Below the pieces are notes generated by a model. That model did no database searches. It saw only the letters and a list, made by a program, of their open reading frames with translations, and was not told the DNA's origin. The translations under genes were made by a program, and so were the position numbers. A stretch of 32,221 nt of DNA from Pedobacter borealis DSM 19626 (GTDB lineage Bacteria > Bacteroidota > Bacteroidia > Sphingobacteriales > Sphingobacteriaceae), in the NCBI RefSeq assembly GCF_000708285.2, contig NZ_JAUG01000058.1, positions 1 to 32,221 of the forward strand. The letters are read 5' to 3'. Positions 23,148 to 31,419 of this stretch are shown here, in pieces; position 1 is the first letter of the stretch; every line of letters begins with the position of its first letter.

Positions 23148-23155
23148 CAAAAATA
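23148..23155 (-). promoter_or_regulatory. -7 box of the 40-residue membrane protein gene
   Basis: TATTTTTG on the minus strand matches TAnnTTTG. It predicts a transcript start around 23142 and a leader of about 13 nt. Confidence 0.5.
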
Positions 23156-23186
23156 GGCAAATAGATTTAAAGAAAAATTAATAAGT

Positions 23187-23302
23187 TTTTTTCCGCAGAT
23201 TAAGACGATTAACACAGATTATAATTTAACTAGAGAGGATCATTTCCGTTAGGAATGACAAGCCACTCAAATCTGCGTCCTTCTGCGATTCTGCGGGAAA
23301 CA
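23187..23302. repeat. CGCAGAT-family inverted-repeat element
   Basis: The left side carries CCGCAGATT and ACACAGATT. The right side carries AAATCTGCG, TTCTGCG and TTCTGCGGGAAA. GATCATTTCCGTTAGGAATGAC, itself a small imperfect palindrome, sits in the middle. The same family occurs at 11603-11719. Confidence 0.65.
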
Positions 23303-23470
23303 ACAGATATGATATAGCTTGCCGCCTCACATTCCTAAAAGCTATATTATTCCGTTTTAAGTCACCAAAATGTAAAACCAATTGTATTTGAAATGCTACA
23401 GAATTGATTTGGGCAACATTTGAGCAAAACAACCGTATAAATAGCTCAATATCAAATTAAAACATACTGA

Positions 23471-24256
23471 ATGAAGAAATACATCCTGGACATTGCTACG
23501 ATTTTTTTGATGGGTATGAGCATTGTCGGAACAAGTTGGAAAGCAGCGGAGCTTCCCCATACACAACAAGAAGTAGTTAAGCACGTAGCTACAGATAGCT
23601 TATACAATCAATATATCTCAAATATTTACCATCAGGTTCATTTAGATTCTGCCGGATTAAGCGAAGAGGTTTTTGAAAAAGCCCTAACCGGTTTTTATAA
23701 CTTAAAATATTCTGGTCTTTTACATAGCAAATCTATTTTAACCATTGCCGATTTTGATCAGGAAAGTTCTAAAAAACGCCTGTATATTATCGATCTTGCG
23801 AGCAAAAAACTGGTATTAAATACTTGGGTAGCTCATGGGCAAAACAGTGGTGGCGATAAACCAGCCTACTTTTCCAACAATATCAATTCGAACCAGAGTA
23901 GCTTAGGTTTTTATTTAACCGGTGAAGTCTACTACGGAAAACATGGCCGTTCGCTTAAATTGGATGGTATGGACCAAGGTTTTAACAGCAATGCAAGAGA
24001 AAGGTCCATTGTGGTTCATGGCGCCAGTTATGTAAGTCAAAAAAGCATCGATCAATTAGGCAGACTGGGCAGAAGTCAGGGTTGTCCTGCTGTCCCGGCT
24101 AAGTTGGCCGATCAGGTGATCAATACCATCTCTGACCGAACGGTACTGTTCATCAATAATTCAGAACAACAATACAATTCATCATTTTTAAATGAAACAC
24201 TGGCAGCAAGTGTTGTATTAAATCAGGAACAGATTTTAGCAGCCCAAATGGATTAA
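23471..24256 (+). CDS. Murein L,D-transpeptidase catalytic-domain protein (YkuD_2-like)
   Basis: This 261-residue exported protein has an N-terminal hydrophobic segment (about 4-22) and a YkuD_2-type catalytic region. His184 is in VVHGASY, and the nucleophile Cys205 is in RSQGCPAVP. Together they form the H-G ... S-x-G-C-P signature. The family is predicted to make or edit peptidoglycan cross-links in the periplasm, or anchor proteins to murein. The stop overlaps the stop of the convergent gene by four bases (TTAA). Confidence 0.9.
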   Translation: MKKYILDIATIFLMGMSIVGTSWKAAELPHTQQEVVKHVATDSLYNQYISNIYHQVHLDSAGLSEEVFEKALTGFYNLKYSGLLHSKSILTIADFDQESSKKRLYIIDLASKKLVLNTWVAHGQNSGGDKPAYFSNNINSNQSSLGFYLTGEVYYGKHGRSLKLDGMDQGFNSNARERSIVVHGASYVSQKSIDQLGRLGRSQGCPAVPAKLADQVINTISDRTVLFINNSEQQYNSSFLNETLAASVVLNQEQILAAQMD

Positions 24257-24696
24257 TGTTGTTTAATATTTTTGGCATTCAGGTTTTTAGGTAAAATCCA
24301 GATAAAAAACGATTTGCTACTGGCTAGTAAATCCCAAACCCAACGGTTACTGTCTACCCCCTTTTCGCCACAGTCTACAACTTCTGCCCGTTTGAGCAGT
24401 TTTTTAACCAAAGCTTGAATCCATTTTATTTGCACCATGCGATTGAAGGATAGTCCCAGATAATCGCAATACACATGTACCAGGATTTCTACAATAAGCG
24501 AAGCGTTAGAAATCGCTAGTGCTTTACCGAAATGCTGTTCATAATCGGCTTTAATTGTATTTATCAAAAGCTCAAACCTTGCATCTGCTTTTCCATCAAG
24601 ATAAGTCCAAAGTTGAGCATTACTATACACGCGGATTAATTGCGGTTCGAGCCCTACTTTAATTTTATTACCTGCCAGTTCATAAATTTTATCCAT
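24253..24696 (-). CDS. Protein of unknown function
   Basis: This 147-residue protein is mixed alpha/beta with no signal peptide. A basic Trp-containing central part (QIKWIQALVKKLLKRA) precedes a C-terminal aromatic segment (SFFIWILPKNL). I recognise no family. It is convergent with the L,D-transpeptidase gene, and their stop codons overlap. ATG 24696 is the first in-frame start. The composition looks like normal coding sequence. Confidence 0.7.
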   Translation of the reverse strand: MDKIYELAGNKIKVGLEPQLIRVYSNAQLWTYLDGKADARFELLINTIKADYEQHFGKALAISNASLIVEILVHVYCDYLGLSFNRMVQIKWIQALVKKLLKRAEVVDCGEKGVDSNRWVWDLLASSKSFFIWILPKNLNAKNIKQH

Positions 24697-24899
24697 TCAT
24701 TAAAAATCAATTGTAGCTGTTAGATAGAGATATTACCGAATTGTTAATCAATCCGATATAAAAATTTCTGACACAAATGGTGGACAAAGTTATATGATAA
24801 TTGTTTGCCCAAACGAATGTTAAGTAGCATTGTGAGTAATTTTTTTAATCGGTTGCCAATATTTTAATCATCTTTGGGGTTGAAAAGATAAGCCCATTC

Positions 24900-26753
24900 A
24901 TGAAGATTGTAATTGCAGAAAAGCCCTCTGTTGGTCGTGAACTTGCTAAAGTTTTCGGAGCAACCACCAGAAAAGATGGATACATTGAAGGTAAAGGATA
25001 TTCTTTTACCTGGGCATTCGGGCATTTATTACAATTGGCTCCCCCTCAAGATTATGGTTTTATTGGCTGGAGGAAGCAACATTTACCCATGCTTCCGCAA
25101 AAGTTTAAACTTGCCATTAGAAAGATTAAAACAAAAGATGGTTTTGTAGAAGATCCGGCAGTACGGAAACAATTAGACACCATAAAAAAACTTTTTGATG
25201 AGGCGAGTGAAATTATTGTGGCTACGGATGCGGGGCGTGAGGGTGAATTAATTTTCAGGTACATTTATTATTACCTCAAATGCAAAAAACCTTTCAAACG
25301 CCTTTGGATCTCTTCGCAAACGGATGAAGCTATAAAAGATGGATTTAGAAATTTAAAACCTGGAACCGATTACGATACCTTGTTTAATTCGGCCCATTGC
25401 CGCTCAGAATCAGACTGGCTGGTGGGAATGAATGCCACACAGGCGCTGAGTATTTCGGCAGGTAACAGAACAGTTCTTTCATTAGGTCGGGTACAAACGC
25501 CTACCCTGGCCATGATCTGCGCTCGTTTTTTGGAGATTAAAAATTTCGTTCCTCAGACCTATTATCAAATCAGCATTTTACTTTCTAAAGATGAGCAGAC
25601 ATTTAAGGCTATATCAACTTCGAATTATAAAGAAAAGGAAGAAGTAGAGAAGTTATTTGCGCTTGTAGAGGATGTGGCTTCTGGTTTTCCAACCGGCGGA
25701 AATATTACGGCTGTAGAAGCAAAGCCAAGAAAAGAACCACCTCCCTTATTGCACGACTTAAGTAGTTTACAGCAAGAAGCCAATAAGAAAAAGGGATATA
25801 CTGCTGATCAAACACTTAATATTTTGCAAAACCTGTACGAGAGTAAATTGGTTTCTTACCCCCGTACCGGATCGCGCTACATTGGTGATGATGTTTTTGC
25901 CGGAGTTCCAGATTTGATTGCAAAATTTACCGATCATGCTGATTTTGGAAAGCAAGCACAGTTTTTGCAAACCATCACTTTAAATAAGCGAAGTGTTAAC
26001 GCTAAAAAAGTAACCGATCACCATGCTGTTTTACCTACTGGCGAACAAGCTTATGGGCTAAGCTCAGATAAACAAGCTGTATACGATATGGTTGTTGGTC
26101 GGATGATTGAGGCTTTTCATCAGGAATGTATTAAGGAGTTAACCAAAATAACCATTCAATCGGGAGTTACTTTTGTTGCCAATGGAACGGTAATCCGCTC
26201 TGCAGGCTGGCGGGCTGTTTTTAACGACCCTGAAGATGATAAAAAAGATGAAGACAATGCAGCTTTACCAAAGGTTGCTGTTGGAGAACTATTGCCTATA
26301 ACGGAAAAATCTCTTTTAGAAAAGCAGACTAAACCAAAGCCAATGTACAACGAGGCTTCGCTATTAAAAGCGCTTGAAACCTGTGGCAAGGAGATTGAAG
26401 ACGAAGAACTGCGTTATGCCATGAAAGATAGTGGTTTAGGTACGCCGGCAACTCGTGCATCCATTATCGAAACGTTAATCACCAGAGAATATATTACAAG
26501 GGAAAAGCGAAATCTTGTACCTACCAATAAAGGTTTGGCTGTTTATGAAGTAGTGAAGGACAAGCAGATTGCACAGGCTGAACTTACCGGACAGTGGGAA
26601 AAAAGATTGGAAGAAATACGTTCAGGCTCATCAGTAAAAGATTTTAAATCAGAAATTACAGAATATACCAAAACCATTACGCAAGAACTGTTAATTGCAG
26701 GGGCCAGTATATCGGGCAAACTCGCAGAAGAAAAGAAACTGGAAAAGGTTTAG
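24900..26753 (+). CDS. topB: DNA topoisomerase III
   Basis: This 617-residue type IA topoisomerase starts MKIVIAEKPSVGRELA (Glu7 of the TOPRIM domain) and has the TOPRIM acidic motif DAGREGE (110-116). The active-site Tyr320 is in LVSYPRTGSRYI, followed by TDHHAVLPTG. The 3' part contains GLGTPATRASIIETL. TopB cleaves single strands and decatenates replication intermediates, often with a RecQ helicase. It ends about residue 615 with no zinc-finger extension. A one-mismatch -7 box (CATCTTTG, 24869-24876) lies upstream. Confidence 0.96.
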   Translation: MKIVIAEKPSVGRELAKVFGATTRKDGYIEGKGYSFTWAFGHLLQLAPPQDYGFIGWRKQHLPMLPQKFKLAIRKIKTKDGFVEDPAVRKQLDTIKKLFDEASEIIVATDAGREGELIFRYIYYYLKCKKPFKRLWISSQTDEAIKDGFRNLKPGTDYDTLFNSAHCRSESDWLVGMNATQALSISAGNRTVLSLGRVQTPTLAMICARFLEIKNFVPQTYYQISILLSKDEQTFKAISTSNYKEKEEVEKLFALVEDVASGFPTGGNITAVEAKPRKEPPPLLHDLSSLQQEANKKKGYTADQTLNILQNLYESKLVSYPRTGSRYIGDDVFAGVPDLIAKFTDHADFGKQAQFLQTITLNKRSVNAKKVTDHHAVLPTGEQAYGLSSDKQAVYDMVVGRMIEAFHQECIKELTKITIQSGVTFVANGTVIRSAGWRAVFNDPEDDKKDEDNAALPKVAVGELLPITEKSLLEKQTKPKPMYNEASLLKALETCGKEIEDEELRYAMKDSGLGTPATRASIIETLITREYITREKRNLVPTNKGLAVYEVVKDKQIAQAELTGQWEKRLEEIRSGSSVKDFKSEITEYTKTITQELLIAGASISGKLAEEKKLEKV

Positions 26754-26807
26754 CATCAACTTGCGTCATATCATGTGAAGCAATTGTAAAAAGCAACAAT
26801 TTTATGG

Positions 26808-28721
26808 TTATAGCTCCATAAATTCCCAGGCGCTGTGGTACGCGTTCAATTGCTCAGCATACTGGATAAATTCAGCATAAAAATTAGATTTCGATAAAGT
26901 AGAACTATCGCCAATAACAACCAGCTTTTTCTTTGCCCTTGTCATGGCAACATTCATTCTCCTGGTATCTGATAAAAACCCAATGCTTCCATCGCCATTA
27001 CTCCTGGTGAGGCTAATATAAACCACATCACGTTCCTGCCCCTGAAAGCTATCAATGGTGTTAACTGCAATTTTATTGCGATATGGATTTAAAATTTCAT
27101 TTTCCTGAACCAACGCATTTAAAATCTGAACCTGCTGTTTATAAGGGGAGACAATGGCAACAGACGGAAAACTATCAGTTAAGGTTTTACCTGTCAAACT
27201 AGCAACCAAATTCGTTAAATGTTTGACCAAAAATGCAGCTTCATCAGGATTGGTTGTACTTGTTCCATCTAATTTTTCGTCAAAACTACAACCTGCAGTA
27301 TCGATAAATTGAATCGGTTGATCGCCGGTAAACAATAAATGATCGGCAACAGAGTGATGCGCTATTAACTCATTTTTGTAAAACACCTGAGATGAATAAC
27401 CCATAATATCTTTGTTCATTCTGTATTGTTCTTTTAACAACACAACCGACTCTGGATGAAGACTTACTGCTTTTTCGAGTAAAGTATTACTTAAACCATT
27501 TCTGGCAGCTTCATTTGATTTTATAGTTGGAGAAAGCTGAAAATGATCACCAGCTAATATTACTTTCTGCGCTTTTAAAATCGGTATCCAACAAGCAGGC
27601 TCCAAAGCCTGGCCAGCCTCATCAATCACAATGGTATTATACTTTAAATTCCGAACAGTATAGTGGTTGGCTCCCACCAGGGTGGCGGTAATAATCTGTG
27701 CTTTAGTAAACAGATTATCCATAATGTACTGCTCCGTTTTTTCTACTTCCTTTCCAATTTTATGCGCTTCATCAAATAAGGCCTTACGTTGCTCCCGTTC
27801 TGCTTTGCCGAAGCTCCGCTTGTATTTATGAGCCATGTTTTTATACTCACTGGCTTGTTTTTTTAAAGCCTTAATCGTTTTCATCTCCGGATGATCGGCC
27901 ATTTGATGATCAAGAGTAGCCGCAAGCAATCTTTCTGAGACCCTTGCCGGATTCCCTACACGGATCACTTTTAGCCCTTCAGCAGCTAACTTCTCAGTAA
28001 GTAAATCAACAGCAGTATTACTTGGTGCTACCACCAGGATTTTTTGATCGCTGTGTTTAACCAACGATTTTATAGCGTGCACAAGTGTTGTCGTTTTTCC
28101 AGTGCCTGGTGGACCATGAACCACAGCCAAATGATCGGCTGCAATAATTTTATTCACCGCTAATTGCTGCGAGTCGTTTAGCGTATTTGGAATGATAAAT
28201 TTCTCTTCGCCCTGAAATGAAGGTTTTTCTCCTTTCGTTAAAATACGGATCAGTTTATTTTCTGATTCATTTTCTGCCAAATGCGTAGCCTGTTTAAGGG
28301 CACTCTGCATTTCGTCGTAACTGTTATTATCAAAAAGTAAATCTACACCAAGTTTGCCATCTCTGGTCCAATCTGGTAATTCATCAACACGGAAGCTGAT
28401 TTTCATCCTGCTACCACTTTGGTGATTTATAATCCCCTCTATCCGATCTTCTTTGGCATCATGATTAGAAAATAATACCACTGCAGAACCAAAACGGAAC
28501 TGATGAGAAAAATCTTGATGGGTAGTCCTTTCCAACTCTACAGTTAAGTAATCGCCACGGCCTATTTCGGTATTCCTGATTGCAATAGGGTACCAGGTTA
28601 AACCCAAGGCTCTCCTATCGGCAGCCGAAGTATTTTCAGTAAGTTTTAAATACGATTGTAAATCTTCGTTGCGTTCGGTATCGAGCAGATCCTGGAGTTT
28701 TTTGAAATATTCTTTTGGCAA
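26808..28721 (-). CDS. SF1B (IGHMBP2/Upf1-like) DNA/RNA helicase
   Basis: This 637-residue helicase has an N-terminal OB-like region (about 40-135), then Walker A HGPPGTGKTT (202-211) and Walker B VIDEAGQALEP (Asp367, Glu368). Further motifs are GDHFQLSPT, EQYRMN, NTIDSFQGQERDVVYISL, and RMNVAMTRAKKKL. DEAG and the Upf1-type order point to SF1B. Such proteins unwind DNA or RNA 5' to 3'. The start codon is TTG (28721), supported by the family-like PKEYFKKLQDLLDTER beginning. No upstream ATG is in frame nearby. It is convergent with topB. Confidence 0.92.
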   Translation of the reverse strand: MPKEYFKKLQDLLDTERNEDLQSYLKLTENTSAADRRALGLTWYPIAIRNTEIGRGDYLTVELERTTHQDFSHQFRFGSAVVLFSNHDAKEDRIEGIINHQSGSRMKISFRVDELPDWTRDGKLGVDLLFDNNSYDEMQSALKQATHLAENESENKLIRILTKGEKPSFQGEEKFIIPNTLNDSQQLAVNKIIAADHLAVVHGPPGTGKTTTLVHAIKSLVKHSDQKILVVAPSNTAVDLLTEKLAAEGLKVIRVGNPARVSERLLAATLDHQMADHPEMKTIKALKKQASEYKNMAHKYKRSFGKAEREQRKALFDEAHKIGKEVEKTEQYIMDNLFTKAQIITATLVGANHYTVRNLKYNTIVIDEAGQALEPACWIPILKAQKVILAGDHFQLSPTIKSNEAARNGLSNTLLEKAVSLHPESVVLLKEQYRMNKDIMGYSSQVFYKNELIAHHSVADHLLFTGDQPIQFIDTAGCSFDEKLDGTSTTNPDEAAFLVKHLTNLVASLTGKTLTDSFPSVAIVSPYKQQVQILNALVQENEILNPYRNKIAVNTIDSFQGQERDVVYISLTRSNGDGSIGFLSDTRRMNVAMTRAKKKLVVIGDSSTLSKSNFYAEFIQYAEQLNAYHSAWEFMEL

Positions 28722-28805
28722 GGGTAGATGGGTTAATGGTATTGTTATTGCTTAATTGTAAATTGCTTGATTGTTAACTGAAAACTGCCAATTGCAAACT
28801 GTTTT

Positions 28806-29189
28806 CTATAAAACAAGCTCGTTATGCAGCCTTAGCAGTGTTTCTTCTGCATCATCGCAAAAACCAGGGTGTACTTTTGAGCACTGCACAACCGTACTTC
28901 TGGTTGCCGTAAGCCACCTAAAACGAGAAGCCTGGTCGTATTGACCAATGGCACCTGATCCTTTTGCAGAGGTACTTATTCTCTCAAAAGCACACAAGTT
29001 CTCTTTTAGTGCTTCTAGATCTATCTCTGTAAATAAAGCCTTTACTCTTTTCTCATCCAGTGCAAAAACACTTTTTAGAAATTTTTGCTTGGCACAAAAC
29101 AGAATAATGCCCACATTAATAAACTCTTCACGTTCTACCCTGGGCATTACGCGAATCACAGCATACTCAAATAAGAATTTCCCTTGCAT
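28806..29189 (-). CDS. DUF3037 protein, partner of the HipA-like kinase
   Basis: This 127-residue protein carries the DUF3037 start pattern FEYAVIRVMPRVEREEFINVGIILFC. The rest is alpha/beta with scattered acidic residues. Its start overlaps the upstream HipA-like gene by 23 nt, so the two are translated from one mRNA. DUF3037 and HipA-like genes are repeatedly adjacent in bacteria, suggesting a shared function. What DUF3037 does is unknown; antitoxin or substrate are both possible. Confidence 0.88.
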   Translation of the reverse strand: MQGKFLFEYAVIRVMPRVEREEFINVGIILFCAKQKFLKSVFALDEKRVKALFTEIDLEALKENLCAFERISTSAKGSGAIGQYDQASRFRWLTATRSTVVQCSKVHPGFCDDAEETLLRLHNELVL

Positions 29190-29958
29190 GCTGTGCTTCT
29201 TTTAAAAATATAGTTGAATGAGTTAACCTGGTAGTAAGGAAATGCGTATAGGCATTACGGTGCGCTGCTTTGCTTTCGAAGTTCGTTTCGCCTTCCAACC
29301 AGTCGTCAGGAATTAAATTAATCACCGCTTCGATCTTTTCAGGACTAAGAAGTTTACTAAATTCCTCATTTACGCTTTCTAGTTCAGTGGCCCATGGTAA
29401 CAATACATGGTCTTTTACCAAAAAGAAAGGTTTAATAGCCTGCTCTTCCCAATTCTGCCAGGAGTGATGAAAATATAACGCAGCACCATGGTCGATTAAC
29501 CAAAGCTCTTTATGCCACAGCAACATATTGGTGTTTCTGCAGGTACGGTCCATATTGGTTAAAAAACAATCCAGCCATACAATCTGCGAGGCAAGTTTAG
29601 CATCAATCGTAGTTACAGTCGGGTCGAATGTTATTGCGCCAGATAAATAGTGCAATGCCAAATTTAAGCCCACGCTGGCTTTTAGCAGATCCTGGATTTC
29701 TTCGTCGGGTTCTGTTCTCCCAAAAGCTTCATCTAAATTAGCAAAAACCAATTCAGGTACACGCAAACCTAAATAGCGGGCTATTTCGCCACCAATTAGT
29801 TCGGCAATTAAAGCCCGGGTACCCTGTCCTGCTCCTCTAAATTTCAGTACATATAAAAAGTTATCATCAGCCTCGGCAATGGCAGGCATAGAGCCCCCCT
29901 CGCGTAGAGGCGTAACATATCTGGTTACATTAACTGTTCTAAGTTGTAAATCGTTCAT
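29167..29958 (-). CDS. HipA-like kinase
   Basis: This 263-residue protein resembles the stand-alone HipA-like kinases. FLYVLKFRGAGQG gives a candidate ATP-binding Lys39. DCFLTNMDRTCRNTNML contains Asp137 and Asn142/Asn144, the catalytic-loop layout of HipA, and LIDHGAAL contains Asp156 of the metal-binding motif. It lacks the N-terminal subdomain-1 of classical HipA and no HipB-type XRE gene is nearby. Instead it is followed by, and overlaps, a DUF3037 gene. It is probably a Ser/Thr kinase, perhaps toxin-like. The target is unknown. Confidence 0.86.
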   Translation of the reverse strand: MNDLQLRTVNVTRYVTPLREGGSMPAIAEADDNFLYVLKFRGAGQGTRALIAELIGGEIARYLGLRVPELVFANLDEAFGRTEPDEEIQDLLKASVGLNLALHYLSGAITFDPTVTTIDAKLASQIVWLDCFLTNMDRTCRNTNMLLWHKELWLIDHGAALYFHHSWQNWEEQAIKPFFLVKDHVLLPWATELESVNEEFSKLLSPEKIEAVINLIPDDWLEGETNFESKAAHRNAYTHFLTTRLTHSTIFLKEAQHAREILI

Positions 29959-30126
29959 ATCTGCAGATAGAATGGCCTATTATTTTATTTAGGGCACAAT
30001 TCTAAACTTGCTGCAAATTTAGCAGAATTCCAACAATAAATTGGTCAAAGTTTAGTTGTAAAGATCCTAATGGGAGGTCTACTGATCAATCGTTAAAAAT
30101 AAACAGTTTTTTTTTGAAGCGCAATG

Positions 30127-30243
30127 CCAGTAGCCATTAGTGAGGGTCCAGTCCTGCTGTCCATTCCAATCCTTTTGGTTAAAATCTGATATAAACAAGT
30201 CATCGCATAACCAAAAGGGATTTCCATTTCCATCAGGGCTATA
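30127..30243 (-). ncRNA. Candidate structured RNA, Flavo-1-like in appearance
   Basis: Read on the minus strand, AGCCCTGATGG and GGAAATCC lead into a strong hairpin. Its plus-strand arms are CCTTTTGGTTA (30171-30181) and TAACCAAAAGG (30208-30218), an 11-bp perfect stem with a 26-nt loop. GGATTGGAATGGACAGCAGG and ACTGGACC follow. CCTG near the 5' end can pair with CAGG near the 3' end to close an outer helix. From memory this layout recurs in non-coding regions of many Bacteroidota and may correspond to the Flavo-1 motif. The name is uncertain and no RNA search was run. Confidence 0.5.
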
Positions 30244-30400
30244 TGGCTTGAAGAATCAAATTTTTAATAATCTTGGTATTAAATATAAATTGAAAGAATT
30301 TCAAATCATTTTAAACCACGCAAGAATATACAACCTTAAATGACCTTATATTTCTTATATGGTCAATAATAAATCTAAAAGTCTTAGACTAGGCTATCAT

Positions 30401-30475
30401 CCACAGATTCCAAAGAACGGTCGTCGCAGCTTTGTGATCTCCGCGCTCTTCACTTGGCGTCCTCTGTGGTTAAAA
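30401..30475. repeat. Dispersed-type repeat (CCACAGA/TCTGTGG words)
   Basis: CCACAGATTCCAAAG at the left and CTCTGTGGTTAAAA at the right have complementary ends. The interior is GC-richer than its surroundings. Similar CACAGAGGACGC words are common intergenic repeats in many bacteria. It lies beside a small gene end (30490). Confidence 0.5.
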
Positions 30476-30489
30476 CATTGCAATCTGTT

Positions 30490-30678
30490 TTAATCATGCC
30501 CCAAATAAGCATTTCCTGCAGGCGTCATAGCAGACGACCATTGTACCGAATCGCGGTTAATTTTAATCAGTCCCATGCTTTCTAATTCTTCATATTCTTC
30601 TTCCATCCCACCTAAAACCGAAGAACTAACCTGTTGATTGATTACCTCAAGTAGAGATATGATTTCTGATCTTTCCAT
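30490..30678 (-). CDS. Small protein of unknown function
   Basis: This 62-residue protein, from ATG 30678, is acidic in the middle (EEEYEELESMGLI) and ends with TPAGNAYLG. The helix then LxxMGLIxxxRDxxxW...TxxGxxYL order loosely resembles the last half of a winged-helix domain. I do not recognise a family. An ATG 15 codons upstream would add a hydrophobic Ile/Met-rich stretch without support, so the shorter form is preferred. Confidence 0.6.
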   Translation of the reverse strand: MERSEIISLLEVINQQVSSSVLGGMEEEYEELESMGLIKINRDSVQWSSAMTPAGNAYLGHD

Positions 30679-30789
30679 AAAACAAATAATTTGATATATT
30701 TTAATTAACATAAATATAATCAAAATGTTTATCGCTTAATAAACATTTTCAAGGCTTTAAGGTTGTATTTATACCCTGATTTAATTACT

Positions 30790-31170
30790 ATGGAAGCACC
30801 CATTTATTACCTCTTCATTATGGCTTTGCCAGTAGCTTGCATAGCCTGGACAGTTACTAAAGAAGAAATTCTCAAAGAAGCGCGTGAATTCTGTGTAAAC
30901 CGTTCTAAAAACTGCGATCAACTGGCAAAAAGAAAGTTTTTTTATGTTTTTACCTGCGAATATTGCTTCAGTCATTATGTAACCGCTATTCTGCTTTTTA
31001 TTACCAGATTCACTTTACTTTATCCCGATTGGCGTGGTTACGTTATTTCTTTCTTTTCGATAGTATGGGTGGCAAATGTTTATATGAGCTTATATAACAT
31101 TATCCGTATCGATCTGAAAAAAGAAAAGATTAAAGTCCAAAAAGAAGAATCGACACTCGAAAAGGCTTGA
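30790..31170 (+). CDS. Membrane protein of unknown function with CxxC motif
   Basis: This 126-residue protein has hydrophobic segments at about 4-20, 60-80 and 85-105, so probably three spans. It contains FTCEYCFSHYV, a Cys-x-x-Cys followed by His at the start of a membrane segment. This layout is reminiscent of DUF1360-type small membrane proteins, but the match is from general appearance only. The C-terminus is a Lys/Glu-rich coil. ATG 30790 is chosen over ATG 30763 because it gives a normal membrane-protein start. Confidence 0.65.
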   Translation: MEAPIYYLFIMALPVACIAWTVTKEEILKEAREFCVNRSKNCDQLAKRKFFYVFTCEYCFSHYVTAILLFITRFTLLYPDWRGYVISFFSIVWVANVYMSLYNIIRIDLKKEKIKVQKEESTLEKA

Positions 31171-31214
31171 AACCATTTGTACTGACAGCTGTTTTTAAAG
31201 TATAAATCAATATT

Positions 31215-31418
31215 ATGCCATCATCAGTGATCAAATATTTTAGTTATGATGCAGCTACAGAAACATTGAAAATCATCTTTGTAACCGATATGATTTATCA
31301 ATATAAAAAGGTCCCCGAAAAAATTTATAAGATGTTAAAGGCTTCTGGATCGAAAGGAAGATATTTTAACCGTCATATTAAGGATAAATTTAAATTCCAG
31401 AAACTAGAGGAAGAATAA
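31215..31418 (+). CDS. KTSC domain protein
   Basis: This 67-residue single-domain protein has the KTSC pattern: SSVIKYFSYDAATETLKIIF, then YQYKKVPEKIYKMLKASGSKGRYFNRHIKDKF. KTSC domains sit next to or inside nucleic-acid enzymes and are thought to bind nucleic acids. The glycosylase gene starts one base after its stop, so they are presumably co-transcribed and may act together. Confidence 0.88.
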   Translation: MPSSVIKYFSYDAATETLKIIFVTDMIYQYKKVPEKIYKMLKASGSKGRYFNRHIKDKFKFQKLEEE

Positions 31419-31419
31419 T

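Larger units (their letters stand above)
22833..23470. other. Intergenic region: repeats and one small gene
   Basis: After the transglutaminase stop there is a short run of ATTGGT-like words (22838-22866). Dispersed-type repeats follow at 22897-22922, 22961-22996 and 23187-23302. The only credible gene is the 40-codon minus-strand frame at 23007-23129. No terminator or RNA gene is evident. Confidence 0.6.
29959..30489. other. Intergenic region with a structured element and repeats
   Basis: 29959-30126 is A/T-rich with no gene that I can support. 30127-30243 holds a structured element that is likely an RNA. 30244-30400 is unremarkable. 30401-30475 resembles a dispersed repeat. A short frame over 30140-30343 is not credible as protein because it runs through the hairpin. 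Confidence 0.6.

Noticed and set aside
26782..26801. Short hairpin between topB and the helicase as a terminator
   Set aside because: The stem is only 6 bp of A/T-rich sequence and the T run is broken, so support is too weak to annotate.
30140..30343. Plus-strand 67-codon frame
   Set aside because: It runs through the 30171-30218 hairpin and has no coding signature, promoter or family similarity.
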